Notes: generated from the letters alone by a model not told the origin. 35,743 bases of DNA from JBGSON01 sp041739085 (GCA_041739085.1 JBGSON010000020.1:1-35743); one strand, 5' to 3'; numbered from the stretch's first letter, positions 7,606 through 15,939 are shown. Made by a program: numbers and translations.

Positions 7606-7680
7606 GGCGCCATCGTCTAGCGGTTAGGACACTGGGTTCTCAGCTCAGGAACAGGGGTTCGATTCCCCTTGGCGCTGCCA
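7606..7680 (+). tRNA. tRNA-Glu (anticodon CUC)
   Basis: The cloverleaf folds fully. The acceptor GGCGCCA pairs with TGGCGCT (one terminal G-U), the D-arm GTCTAGCGGTTAGGAC is typical of tRNA-Glu, the anticodon stem is CTGGG/CTCAG around the loop TTCTCAG (anticodon CTC), and the T-arm is AGGGG-TTCGATT-CCCCT. Discriminator G73 matches glutamate identity. CCA is encoded in the gene (7678-7680). Confidence 0.95.
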
Positions 7681-7817
7681 AAGAAGAAAGATAATGCAAA
7701 AACGGACAAGGTCCCCATTTTCATGGGGATGCAGTATCTGCGGATTCGCCTTCGCAAGCTCAGGCTCATCTCGCATTCAACTGCAGTTCGATTCCCCTTG
7801 GCGCTGCCAAAGAAGAA
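7657..7817 (+). repeat. Perfect 32-bp direct repeat of the tRNA-Glu 3' end (attL/attR-like)
   Basis: The last 24 bases of the tRNA gene (T-loop, acceptor strand and CCA) plus the 8 following bases at 7657-7688 recur without mismatch at 7786-7817, 129 bp downstream. The second copy has no tRNA 5' part. Such a partial tRNA repeat is the usual footprint of an integrase-mediated insertion, but here only about 97 bp separate the copies, including a 7-bp hairpin (7712-7729), and no integrase is present. Confidence 0.85.
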
Positions 7818-7819
7818 GA

Positions 7820-7915
7820 GTTAACAAGTGAACAAGTCAGCAAGTATGGAAAACTTGGCAAATAGAACACTTGCTGGCTTGCCCGCTTGAACGCTTGCTG
7901 ACTTGCCAACGGGAA
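7820..7915. repeat. GCAAGT/ACTTGC simple-repeat cluster, 3' side of the SLH gene
   Basis: A degenerate cluster built on ACTTGC and its complement, including CTTGCCCGCTTGAAC, which recurs exactly (inverted) near 19455-19470. Similar material at 9540-9650 flanks the other end of the SLH gene. No coding potential is evident. Confidence 0.7.
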
Positions 7916-7925
7916 CACTTCCTCC

Positions 7926-9425
7926 CTACCGCACCCACACCCATTCCCCGTCGATCGACGTCATGTACACGTCCTTTTCGATGACTCCTTCCCACCCTCC
8001 GCCGATATCGACCGGCGTACTTTTGATCGGCGCACTCCCGTCATCGTTCGTCACAGAAAAGAGCTTGTTCCCCCAGTATGGAGTGATGACGAGGTCTCCA
8101 GCGGTGATCTCTTCCATTCCGAATCCTTCTTCCTCAAACATGTCTTCCAGCTGCGCAGAAACCTGAGTCCAGTATTGAGACTCCGTCATGAGGAAAGTAT
8201 GGGCAAGATAGGTGTTCACGATCTTTGAAAGATCTCTCACCTTCAGGAGGTTTTCGGAGTCATACGCATCCCTTATCTCTTTGACCGCGTCGATGATCTC
8301 GTCTTCATGTTCAGAATCGAGCGTGATGTCATCAGCGTCATCCCACGGGTAAGGGCCGAACGAATCATCCGTATCGAATTCATAGGTCTTTTCCTTCCCG
8401 GAAAAATCGGCCGAGGTCCATTTCTCATCCATGACGAGTTCTTTTTCTCCGTTCTCCGATCTCGATATGCTGAATTCTAGGTAATAATATTTTCCGTATT
8501 TCTCCGGGACATCGATCTCGACCGTATTTTCCCCTTCCTTCATCCAGTCGGAAATAGTGATGATCTTGCTCCCCGCTTTTTTCAGTGAGTCCTCGTCCGC
8601 TACCGGGATCCCGTTCACGAAGACCTTATAACGGATATCGCTCAGGGAGATGATGAGAGAATACTCGACGCCTTTTTCCGGGATCGTGTCCCCGCCGGCG
8701 TCATCATCATTCGACGTGTCATCGCCGATATCGTCCTCTCCCCCGTCCCCGTTTTCATCTCCCGAACCTTCATCAGAAGGATTCCTGAGGCTGTTGCCGG
8801 CAAACACCTTCTGCTTTTCATCCGCGAGTCCCTCGCCGAGACGATACATGATCTCCGCCATCTCCCCACGCGTCACGAATGCATTCAGAGATTCCACAGT
8901 CCAGGGGATCGCCCCGCGATCACTCAGAGCCTCCGCATACGGTCCGTACCAATACGCGCTGTCGGAATCGGGAAGGGTGAATCCCGAAACACTCACGACC
9001 ATCTTCGCGGTCTCGACAAAATTGATCGATTCATCCGCACGGAAAGTCCCGTCCGGATACCCGGCGACCACTCCCTTTTCATACCCGACACAGACATAGG
9101 GAGCGAACCATTCGCTGAGCGGCACATCCGTGAGATAGACGAATGACCAGTTCATCGCCCTCTTCTCATCGACGCAAGCTCTCCCCTCCTCCGCGGTATA
9201 TCCCCCGCGGGATCCGAGGACGATCTTTAAAAATTCCGCGCGGTTTATGGAATTATCCGGACGATACGTGCCGTCGGGATATCCGCTCACGATCCCCTCG
9301 TTCTCAACATAGGAGATCCCCGCAGAGTATTCATGGTTTCCGGGGACATCCGAGAACGCAGATGCGGAAACCGCAAAGGCGAAAAAGAAAAACGCAGGAA
9401 GGAGTAAGTGAAGGGGTTTTTTCAT
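7926..9425 (-). CDS. Secreted S-layer homology (SLH) domain protein
   Basis: This is a cell-surface protein of about 499 residues. The start at 9425 gives a clean signal peptide: MKKP, a hydrophobic core LLLPAFFFFAFAV and an SASA cleavage site near residue 23. Three SLH modules follow (about residues 24-75, 95-150 and 155-205), with the typical FSDV, GIVSGYPDGTYRPDNSINRAEF and GVVAGYPDGTFRADESI motifs; the third is weaker. SLH modules normally anchor proteins to pyruvylated secondary cell-wall polymer. A strongly acidic, low-complexity linker of about 35 residues (rich in Asp, Glu and Gly) leads into a C-terminal region of about 230 residues with no recognised fold. Simple repeats flank the gene on both sides. 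Confidence 0.9.
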   Translation of the reverse strand: MKKPLHLLLPAFFFFAFAVSASAFSDVPGNHEYSAGISYVENEGIVSGYPDGTYRPDNSINRAEFLKIVLGSRGGYTAEEGRACVDEKRAMNWSFVYLTDVPLSEWFAPYVCVGYEKGVVAGYPDGTFRADESINFVETAKMVVSVSGFTLPDSDSAYWYGPYAEALSDRGAIPWTVESLNAFVTRGEMAEIMYRLGEGLADEKQKVFAGNSLRNPSDEGSGDENGDGGEDDIGDDTSNDDDAGGDTIPEKGVEYSLIISLSDIRYKVFVNGIPVADEDSLKKAGSKIITISDWMKEGENTVEIDVPEKYGKYYYLEFSISRSENGEKELVMDEKWTSADFSGKEKTYEFDTDDSFGPYPWDDADDITLDSEHEDEIIDAVKEIRDAYDSENLLKVRDLSKIVNTYLAHTFLMTESQYWTQVSAQLEDMFEEEGFGMEEITAGDLVITPYWGNKLFSVTNDDGSAPIKSTPVDIGGGWEGVIEKDVYMTSIDGEWVWVR

Positions 9426-9539
9426 GGACAACATGGGAATGGGGAATAAAGTATCTGGATATTGAATCCTATGCCAGAATAACAGGGTTTTGCAAGAAAA
9501 AGCGAGGGGGGAAGAGAAGTGGGAAAGCGTAAAAGCGGG

Positions 9540-9650
9540 TAAGCGTTCAAGCATTCCAATGGACAGTACTTGCTTGCTTGCCTGCTTGCTTGCTCGCTTG
9601 CCTGCCTGCTCGCTTGCCTGCCTGCTCGCTTGCTGACTTCCCCAATCTCT
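9540..9650. repeat. GCTT/GCCT tandem simple repeat upstream of alr and the SLH gene
   Basis: A run of tandem CTTGCTTG / CCTGCTCG units between the divergent SLH and alr genes. It creates spurious long ORFs on both strands with Leu-Ala-Cys or Ala-Ser-Gln repeats. It belongs to the same family as 7820-7915 and 19440-19475. Confidence 0.8.
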
Positions 9651-9707
9651 TCCTCCTTGCAGGTTCTCCCGTCAGAGAGTAATTTATTTCTGCTCTTTCC
9701 TCTCCGG

Positions 9708-10844
9708 ATGATCCCGTTTTTCCGCAGGAAGCTCAAGACACTGAACCGGGTGGAGATCCTCCCGAAAAACATCGTGTCGAATTTTAACATTTTCGCATCT
9801 CTCCTCCCGGGGAAGATGATTTTTCCGGTGCTGAAATCAAACGCCTACGGCCATGGGATCCTTCCTGTTGTCGAGATACTTGATCCTCTTGATTTTCCAC
9901 TCTATGTCGCAGACAGCTACTACGAAGCGCTTAAAATCCGGAAAGTCTCAAAGAAAAAGATCCTCATCATCGGCTACAACCATCCTTCGAATTACAAGGA
10001 TTTCCGGTGGAAGAACATCTCCGTCTCCGTGTACGATCTCGATTCTATCCGGGCCCTTTCTGAACTCTGCGGGAGCACCATCAATATCCATCTCAAGATC
10101 AACACCGGGATGAACCGCCAGGGGATTCATCCGGAAGAACTCCCCCTCTTTCTCAAAGAAATTGCATCCCATCCTCATCTTCATCTCGAGGGAGTCCTCT
10201 CCCATCTCGCCGACGGGGACAATCCTGAAAATGATTTTACAAAGAAGCAGGAAAAGACTTTCTCGAAATGCCTCGACATCATTGAGTCCGAAGGATTCTC
10301 ACCGGAATATATCCATCTCGGGAATACCGCGGGGGGGATGAAACTTCAGGACAAAAGGATCAACGGAATCCGTCCCGGGATCGGACTTTTCGGGTATAAT
10401 CCGCTCGAAAAGAAAGATAAACATTTCAAGGATATGGATTCGCTGAAACCCGCGCTCCGCGTCATCTCGACTCTCATCCACACCCAGAAACTGAAGAAAG
10501 GAGAAAAAGTGAGTTACAACCTCACGTTTGAAGCGCCCCGGGATATGGAGATCGGCCTCGTCCCCGCGGGATATTACGAATGCGTTCCGAGAGCACTTTC
10601 GAATACAGGATCGTTTACTTCGATGGGATGTCGTCTCCCCATCCTCGGACGGATCTGCATGAACCTCACTTCCTTCGACCTCTCAAAGGCACTCCTCTCA
10701 GTCGGGGATCCGGTGACGATCATCAGCGAAAACCCCGGCGATCCGAATTCAATTGAGAACATCGCGCGCCTCACCGGCACCATCACCTATGAGATCCTCG
10801 TCCATATCAGCGAAACGATGAGGCGGTTCATCGTTCCCTCATAA
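9708..10844 (+). CDS. alr: Alanine racemase (PLP-dependent)
   Basis: This is a fold-type III PLP enzyme that makes D-alanine for peptidoglycan. The ATG at 9708 is preferred, since upstream in-frame codons come from simple repeat; it gives 378 residues, the normal length. The PLP lysine is K43 in VLKSNAYGHG, and the barrel continues through HLKINTGMNRQGI and GIRPGIGLFGY. The second catalytic residue, the equivalent of Tyr265, is probably Y289. It sits in GYYECVPRALSN, which departs from the near-universal GYADGYPR. The usual CMD motif reads CMN (N319). These changes could mean altered kinetics or specificity, though the fold and both main catalytic residues are intact. tRNA-Gly follows. Confidence 0.88.
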   Translation: MIPFFRRKLKTLNRVEILPKNIVSNFNIFASLLPGKMIFPVLKSNAYGHGILPVVEILDPLDFPLYVADSYYEALKIRKVSKKKILIIGYNHPSNYKDFRWKNISVSVYDLDSIRALSELCGSTINIHLKINTGMNRQGIHPEELPLFLKEIASHPHLHLEGVLSHLADGDNPENDFTKKQEKTFSKCLDIIESEGFSPEYIHLGNTAGGMKLQDKRINGIRPGIGLFGYNPLEKKDKHFKDMDSLKPALRVISTLIHTQKLKKGEKVSYNLTFEAPRDMEIGLVPAGYYECVPRALSNTGSFTSMGCRLPILGRICMNLTSFDLSKALLSVGDPVTIISENPGDPNSIENIARLTGTITYEILVHISETMRRFIVPS

Positions 10845-10848
10845 AGTA

Positions 10849-10876
10849 TTCCACAGGAAAAAATATCTGATATAAT
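10849..10876 (+). promoter_or_regulatory. Promoter of tRNA-Gly and the following membrane-protein gene
   Basis: A perfect TATAAT at 10871-10876, with a weak TTCCAC at 10849-10854 (16-nt spacer). It lies 22 bp upstream of the tRNA 5' end, as expected for a tRNA promoter. Confidence 0.6.
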
Positions 10877-10897
10877 GGCCCCGTTCCTCATTGCCGA

Positions 10898-10972
10898 GCG
10901 GGTGTAGTATAACGGCTAATACGTGGGCTTCCCAAGCCTGAGACAGGGGTTCGACTCCCCTCATCCGCTCCA
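10898..10972 (+). tRNA. tRNA-Gly (anticodon CCC)
   Basis: The acceptor GCGGGTG pairs with CATCCGC (one G-U). The anticodon loop TTCCCAA gives anticodon CCC, the T-arm is AGGGG-TTCGACT-CCCCT, discriminator U73 is present and CCA is encoded. The anticodon stem has two wobble pairs at its outer end. The next ORF starts only 11 bases after the CCA. Confidence 0.93.
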
Positions 10973-10983
10973 AACGAACTCCT

Positions 10984-11856
10984 ATGGAAAACACCGATCA
11001 TAAGAACGGGGAAAAAACGCAAAAAAAAGTGAATCTCATTCATGACGCGGATTTATCCAAATCCACAAGCTTCAGCGTTTGGACTCGCGACTCATCCGTG
11101 CTCCTCGGCGGATTTTTTCTCACCGTGTTCCTCGTCGCGTACTTCTGGTGGCCCCTCGCGAAATCCGAGCTCACAGAGATCGACTGGGACGGACCGTGGT
11201 GGCTTGATATCGACTGGCTCCTCATCGGCATTTTCGCCTTCATGTCCTTCACCATCATCGCCCGGGCGAATCTCAAGACCGACGTACTCCTCGTCTTCGT
11301 GGGATTCTGCGGAGGACTCGCCATCGAGGCGTGGGGAACACAGACAAACCTCTGGTTTTATTACACCTCGGAGCGCCCGCCCCTCTGGATCATCCCCGCG
11401 TGGCCGATCGCGAATCTCTCGATCGACCGGATCACAAGGACTCTTGATTTTTTCCTGAAGAAGTTTTCGAAAGAACGGGATATGGAGAAAACCTTAAAAG
11501 TCTCATACTGGGTGATCTTCGTTTCCTTCATGGCCCTCATGTTCTTCTTCGTCGCTCCGACATTCGACAAGTCCTACACCATCTTCTCCCTCGTCCTCTG
11601 CACAGCCATCACGCTCACTCCGACGAACTACCGGCACGCCGTCCTCGTCTTCCTCGCCGGTGCCGGACTCGGCTATTTCCTCGAGCTCTGGGGGACGACG
11701 AGGAGATGCTGGACGTATTACACGTTCGCGACTCCCCCGCTCTTCGCGGTGCTCGCGCACGGTATGGCATCCGTCGCCTTCTGGCGCGCAGCGCTCATCA
11801 TCAAGATTATCTGGAACAGGCTGCGGACGCTGATACCGATCCCGCGCCTCAAATGA
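10984..11856 (+). CDS. Polytopic membrane protein with an internal duplication
   Basis: I do not recognise the family. The protein has 290 residues, a charged N-terminus of about 35 residues and roughly seven to eight hydrophobic helices. Two regions about 125 residues apart repeat the same pattern: G-L-A-I-E-A-WGT followed by W-F-YYT, PPL and an Ala/Trp-rich helix in the first half, and GYFLELWGT, W-T-YYT, PPL and a similar helix in the second. The conserved acidic residue plus WGT...W.YYT...PPL suggests a polar site within each half, as in membrane enzymes or transporters built by duplication. It begins 11 bp after tRNA-Gly and could be transcribed from the same promoter. Function is unknown. 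Confidence 0.78.
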   Translation: MENTDHKNGEKTQKKVNLIHDADLSKSTSFSVWTRDSSVLLGGFFLTVFLVAYFWWPLAKSELTEIDWDGPWWLDIDWLLIGIFAFMSFTIIARANLKTDVLLVFVGFCGGLAIEAWGTQTNLWFYYTSERPPLWIIPAWPIANLSIDRITRTLDFFLKKFSKERDMEKTLKVSYWVIFVSFMALMFFFVAPTFDKSYTIFSLVLCTAITLTPTNYRHAVLVFLAGAGLGYFLELWGTTRRCWTYYTFATPPLFAVLAHGMASVAFWRAALIIKIIWNRLRTLIPIPRLK

Positions 11857-12149
11857 ATATCTTCACCGCAGTAATTCCCTGCTCTCGTCGAATACCTGCA
11901 TACTTGAATGAGCGCTAATGCTGGAAGCGGTTGCATACCGTTGCCAGCAATGAACCGGAAAAGACAGGCGCCTTGATCCACATCAATACTTGTTGTCGAC
12001 GGCGCACGGAGACAAAAGAATCGGGATGAGCGAATGCTCTGGCAATGCGATGCGTCAATCATTCGCAGCCCTTCTGGATTGGCGGACAAATCGTATTGAA
12101 GCGGGAAAAGTGGTAGATTCTATGAGGACATTCAACATTCCCTTTTTTC
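11857..12149. other. Spacer before the BRO-family gene
   Basis: A 293-bp stretch without a convincing gene on either strand. I see no tRNA fold, no terminator with a T-run, and no repeat shared with the rest of the window. Confidence 0.5.
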
Positions 12150-12995
12150 ATGAACATTATGGAACCGACAAAAATAGCGTTATTCAGAGGGAAAAAAATT
12201 AGAAAAACGCTTTTTCAGAATGAATGGTGGTTTTCCGTGGTGGATGTCGTTGAAGCACTTACAGAAAGCGTGAACCCACGTGACTATTGGTTTCAAATGA
12301 AAAAAAGAGTAAAAGAAGAAGACGGATTTGAACCGTCGACAATTTGTCGACAGTTGAAATTGCCGGCTGAAGATGGAAAACTCCGCGAAACAGATTGTGC
12401 TGATACGGAAGGAGTATTCCGTATCATCCAATCAATTCCTTCCCCAAAAGCCGAACCATTCAAGCGCTGGCTGGCGAAAGTGGGATATGAACGGGTGCAG
12501 GAAATCGAGAATCCGGAATTGGCGTCAAAACGCACAAGAATGATGTATAAGGCAAAAGGATATCCCGACGACTGGATCGAGAAAAGAATGCGCGGGATTA
12601 CCATCCGCGAGGAGCTCACCGGCGAATGGCGGAAGCGGGGCGCGGATGAGAAAAGAGACTATGAGATATTGACTTCTGAAATCTCGAAAGCGACATTCGG
12701 AGTGACGCCGAATGAGTACAAGAAACTGAAAGGTCTGAAGCGGGAAATTTTAAGAGATCACATGGATGATTTTGAGTTGATCTTCACCATGCTCGGCGAA
12801 AGATCGACCACAGAGATCCACCGGACGGAAAATTCGAAAGGTGTCCAAAAACTCAAAAAGGACGCGACAAGAGGAGGCAAGATCGCCGGCATTGCGAGAA
12901 AGGAACTGGAAAAAGAAATCGGCAGGCCGGTGGTGTCAAAAGAAAATTACCTTCCGGAGAAGAAAACGAGAAAGTCACTCAAAACGAAATCATGA
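12150..12995 (+). CDS. BRO-N / DinD-like protein
   Basis: The N-terminal 110 residues resemble the BRO-N (prophage antirepressor) domain: FRGKKIRKTLFQNEWWFSVVDVV, then the W-x-x-M-K-K region and GVFRIIQSIPSPKAEPFKRWLAKV. The C-terminal half carries the block typical of DinD-like proteins: EISKATFGVTPNEYKKLKGL, then REILRDHMDDFELIFTMLGE, the T-T-E-I-H motif and a Gly-Lys-rich GGKIAGIARKELE. Members of this family are common as solitary genes in accessory regions. Their role is poorly defined (phage regulation or DNA-damage response). An alternative start lies at 12159. The gene opens the accessory island that extends to about 16 kb. Confidence 0.82.
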   Translation: MNIMEPTKIALFRGKKIRKTLFQNEWWFSVVDVVEALTESVNPRDYWFQMKKRVKEEDGFEPSTICRQLKLPAEDGKLRETDCADTEGVFRIIQSIPSPKAEPFKRWLAKVGYERVQEIENPELASKRTRMMYKAKGYPDDWIEKRMRGITIREELTGEWRKRGADEKRDYEILTSEISKATFGVTPNEYKKLKGLKREILRDHMDDFELIFTMLGERSTTEIHRTENSKGVQKLKKDATRGGKIAGIARKELEKEIGRPVVSKENYLPEKKTRKSLKTKS

Positions 12996-13038
12996 ACGGC
13001 TCATTCAGAGGAGTTTTGACACCAATTGGACGTTGGGA

Positions 13039-13085
13039 GTCGCCCCTCCTGGGGCGACCCTGCAGTCACCCGAGGACGGGTGACT
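13039..13085. repeat. Two adjacent hairpin palindromes after the BRO gene
   Basis: First hairpin: GTCGCCCC (13039-13046), TCCT loop, GGGGCGAC (13051-13058). Second: AGTCACCC (13064-13071), GAGGAC loop, GGGTGACT (13078-13085). No T-run follows, so they are not classical terminators. The second motif (GTCACCCGAGGAC) recurs at 15351-15363, on the far side of the helicase gene. Confidence 0.75.
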
Positions 13086-13122
13086 CGCAAGGAACCATCA
13101 AAGAAAAAAGTGAATCTTATTT

Positions 13123-13183
13123 TTACGAGAACCACCTCGACGCCGATTTCTCCTTCATCACGCTCCGGATGACATTCGCGAGG
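13123..13183 (-). pseudogene. Duplicated 3' end of prs (61 bp)
   Basis: On the minus strand this encodes the last residues of PRPP synthetase, VIRSVMKEKSASRWFS plus stop. It matches the intact prs 3' end (15996-16056) at 56 of 61 bases, with one amino-acid change (K for E). Everything upstream in prs is missing. The two copies lie in the same orientation and bracket the helicase and lipoprotein genes. Confidence 0.85.
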
Positions 13184-13301
13184 TATAATCCCCGACAGCT
13201 TCGAGTATGTATCCACAAAGAACAACCTTTCTCCGGTAATTTTCTCATACAATAAAAATTGCTTTTGATTCTCAATCATTGTTCCTATACCCTCGTAGCC
13301 T

Positions 13302-15140
13302 ATGAATCAAGAAACCGCACTGCAAATTTTAAAATCGGGAAAAAATGTCTTTCTCACGGGATCTGCGGGGGCAGGGAAAACGTATGTGCTGAACCAATAC
13401 ATTGAGTATCTCCGCGATCGGGCTGTTCCGCTTTCTATCACTGCATCGACCGGTATCGCCGCGACCCATGTGGGAGGACAGACCATTCATTCCTGGTCGG
13501 GCCTCGGGATACGAGATTCACTCACAAAATCAGACCTGGAAAAAATCGGGAAAAACAGAAAAGTGCGACAACGATTGCAGCAAGTACGGGTACTCATCGT
13601 TGATGAAATCTCGATGCTTTCCGGAAGTACTCTCTCGTGCATCGATGAGATCCTGCGGTATTTTAAGATGAGTTTTGAACCCTTTGGTGGCATTCAGGTG
13701 ATTTTTTCCGGAGATTTTTTCCAATTGCCGCCGGTCTCGAAAGAGCGTGTTTCTTCTTCTGAAAAATTTGCGTTTATGGCTCCGGTTTGGGTAAAAGCAA
13801 AACTGCAGGTCTGTTATCTCACCGAATCCTTTCGACATGTTGAAAATAAACTCCTTGGGTTTTTAAACGAAATCCGGAGCGGTGATATTTCTGAAAGCAG
13901 CATCGAAATGCTCCAGGAAAAGCTGGAGGATGCTCACAATGCTTCTGAAAATTCATCCCTGAAACTCTTCACGCATAATGCGGATGTCGATGTCATCAAC
14001 GAAGCAGAACTGGCAAAACTCGATGCTCCGCCGAGGTATTATTTTGCGAAAACAAAGGGGAGTTCTCACCTGGTCGAAACTCTCAAAAAATCAATTCTCG
14101 CCCCTGATGAGCTCGAACTGAAAAAATATGCGCAGGTCATTTTTGTTAAAAACAATTACGAAGCGGGATATCTCAACGGGACGATGGGAACGATCATCGA
14201 ATTTGATGGTGATGGGAATCCCGTCGTCGAAACATTCGATGGGAAGCAGATCACTGCAAAACCGGTGGATTGGAGCATTATCGATGAACAGAATGTTGCT
14301 CTTGCGTCATATTCCCAGATCCCGCTGAGACTCGCCTGGGCCATCACCGTTCACAAAAGCCAGGGAATGACTCTTGATGCCGCAGAAATCGACCTTTCCA
14401 GGACCTTTGAACCGGGACAGGGATATGTCGCGCTCAGTCGTGTAAAATCCTGGAGTGGCATCACTCTTACGGGATGCAATAATAAGGCTCTCCAAATGGA
14501 CGAACTCGTCATGCGCGCTGATCAGAGATTTCAAGAGCTTTCCGAAAAAGTCTCTGCGGAACACCAGTCTCTCAGCGAAGAGGAGATGAACACATTATGT
14601 ATTCAATTTATTTGTTCCTGTGGGGGGACAGTGGAAGAGGAAGAGATCAAAAAACTTCGAGAAAGGAACAGTGCTCCAAAAAATGTTGAACCGCAAAAAC
14701 CAAAAATTTCGACCTATGAACAAACAAAAATTCTCATCAGGGAAGGAAAGAATCTCCAGGAAATCATTGTTGCCCGAGAACTCAGCAAAGCAACCATCAT
14801 CAATCATATTGAAAAACTGAAAGGAGATTGTCCAGATCTCGACATTTTTAAATTTCAACCGGCAGACGATATTCTGAAAGCAGTAACTGCCGCGATAAAA
14901 AAATGTAAGAAGAACGCAATCGCTGAAGATCTGGATAGAGAAGGGCGTATCAAGCTCGGACTTATTCACAGAGAACTGAATGGAGAAATTGATTATGATG
15001 AAATCCGACTTTGTCGCATCCTTATGAAGGAATGCTCCGCCGATAGCGGCGGAAACTTGGATCATGCGGCCGCGCTGTCGACGGGACACGGGATGACAAG
15101 CACCGGAATGAGGGACCGCGTTCGTAGTCCATTTTTATGA
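13302..15140 (+). CDS. PIF1-family DNA helicase with C-terminal helix-turn-helix
   Basis: This is a superfamily 1B 5'-3' helicase of the PIF1/RecD-like group. The Walker A motif GSAGAGKT is at residues 20-27, Walker B LIVDEISML at 98-106, followed by GGIQVIFSGDFFQLPPV. The C-terminal helicase motifs are HKSQGMTLDAAEIDLS and GYVALSRVKSWSGI. Beyond residue about 460 a HTH_40-like domain is visible (TYEQTKILIREGKNLQEI ... ISKATIINHIEKL type), as in RecQ-type helicases. The last 30 or so residues (after CRILMKE) are low-complexity and look like run-on into repeat DNA containing a TCCGCCG/CGGCGGA hairpin, so the original stop may have been lost. A -10-like TATACC (13286-13291) lies only 10 bp before the ATG. 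Confidence 0.9.
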   Translation: MNQETALQILKSGKNVFLTGSAGAGKTYVLNQYIEYLRDRAVPLSITASTGIAATHVGGQTIHSWSGLGIRDSLTKSDLEKIGKNRKVRQRLQQVRVLIVDEISMLSGSTLSCIDEILRYFKMSFEPFGGIQVIFSGDFFQLPPVSKERVSSSEKFAFMAPVWVKAKLQVCYLTESFRHVENKLLGFLNEIRSGDISESSIEMLQEKLEDAHNASENSSLKLFTHNADVDVINEAELAKLDAPPRYYFAKTKGSSHLVETLKKSILAPDELELKKYAQVIFVKNNYEAGYLNGTMGTIIEFDGDGNPVVETFDGKQITAKPVDWSIIDEQNVALASYSQIPLRLAWAITVHKSQGMTLDAAEIDLSRTFEPGQGYVALSRVKSWSGITLTGCNNKALQMDELVMRADQRFQELSEKVSAEHQSLSEEEMNTLCIQFICSCGGTVEEEEIKKLRERNSAPKNVEPQKPKISTYEQTKILIREGKNLQEIIVARELSKATIINHIEKLKGDCPDLDIFKFQPADDILKAVTAAIKKCKKNAIAEDLDREGRIKLGLIHRELNGEIDYDEIRLCRILMKECSADSGGNLDHAAALSTGHGMTSTGMRDRVRSPFL

Positions 15141-15201
15141 GGAGATCCGCGAGCAGGGAGGAAACTGAGAGAGATGGGTAAATATGCACCTTGTATCCTG
15201 C

Positions 15202-15275
15202 TGGAGCAACTTTTTTTAAGTTGCTCCACTCCATTTGAGTCCTGCATAGAAATCATTTCCTCACCGACTCAAATG
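15202..15275. repeat. Two perfect inverted repeats between the helicase and lipoprotein genes
   Basis: First: TGGAGCAACTT (15202-15212), TTTTT loop, AAGTTGCTCCA (15218-15228). Second: CATTTGAGTC (15232-15241), 24-nt loop, GACTCAAATG (15266-15275). A degenerate third GAGCAACT...TTGCTCC pair follows near 15317-15340. They may act as terminators for the convergent genes, or be remnants of mobile-element ends. Confidence 0.75.
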
Positions 15276-15390
15276 ATGCGGGAACGAACTCCATATTCTG
15301 ATAACTCAACCCTGCAGAGCAACTCGGGAAGATTTGCTCCAGCGAAGACGGTCACCCGAGGACTGGTGCAAGGAATATTTCTTTCATTTT

Positions 15391-15939
15391 TTAGAAAGTA
15401 TAATTGGGATTATTGAACAACGAAAAAATCTTCCATTTTCCATCCTCTGAAATGAGAACAATCCCTTCATCCATTTCTTTCCCGTTTAAGAGCGGAAAAA
15501 CAATAATATACTCATTGTCATCCTTCGCCTTTGCAAAGGGTTTAACAACAAATTCTTCTTTAAAACCATTCTCATAAAGATCTTGAATTTCTGAATCCCA
15601 AAAAAGCATTGATTCTGCACTCGTATACTCATCTACGTCACGAACTTGAATAGAATAGAGGCTTTTATACATCTCATATTCCTTTTTTGCATTTTTCTCT
15701 ATCCAAACATCTGGACTATCCTTTCCATCATTTTTTATTTCGTATGTGCCGGGTATTATGGAACTTTCCTGAAGTACAGATTCATCATTTTTATCCCAAT
15801 TTTCGTAATCTGCTTCTTGAGTAATATGTATCCATTCGAGAACGATTTCTTCAGGTGATTTTTTTGACTCATCTCTGCTGCAGCTCGTTACGGAGAGTAG
15901 CAAAGAAATGGAAATAATCAGTAATCTTCTTATTGACAT
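15391..15939 (-). CDS. Small secreted lipoprotein, unknown function
   Basis: The start at 15939 gives 182 residues with a classical lipoprotein signal: MSIRR, the hydrophobic stretch LLIISISLLLSV, then the lipobox V-T-S-C with Cys about residue 20. Longer in-frame starts overlap prs and lack this arrangement. The mature protein is acidic and AT-rich in codon use compared with prs next door. Its mature part is consistent with a small NTF2/DUF-like cystatin-type fold (helix EEIVLEWIHITQEADYENW near the N-terminus, strands ending in GIVLISEDGKWKIFSLF), but I cannot name the family. The gene lies inside the island bracketed by the prs 3' duplication. Confidence 0.75.
   Translation of the reverse strand: MSIRRLLIISISLLLSVTSCSRDESKKSPEEIVLEWIHITQEADYENWDKNDESVLQESSIIPGTYEIKNDGKDSPDVWIEKNAKKEYEMYKSLYSIQVRDVDEYTSAESMLFWDSEIQDLYENGFKEEFVVKPFAKAKDDNEYIIVFPLLNGKEMDEGIVLISEDGKWKIFSLFNNPNYTF

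Noticed and set aside
9570..9707. N-terminal extension of alanine racemase with Leu-Ala-Cys repeats
   Set aside because: It is a translation of the GCTT/GCCT simple repeat; the family begins at about 9708.
11718..12089. A 123-codon minus-strand ORF spanning the end of the membrane-protein gene and the spacer
   Set aside because: It has no recognisable motif and overlaps the membrane protein 3' end by about 140 bp; its composition is not protein-like.
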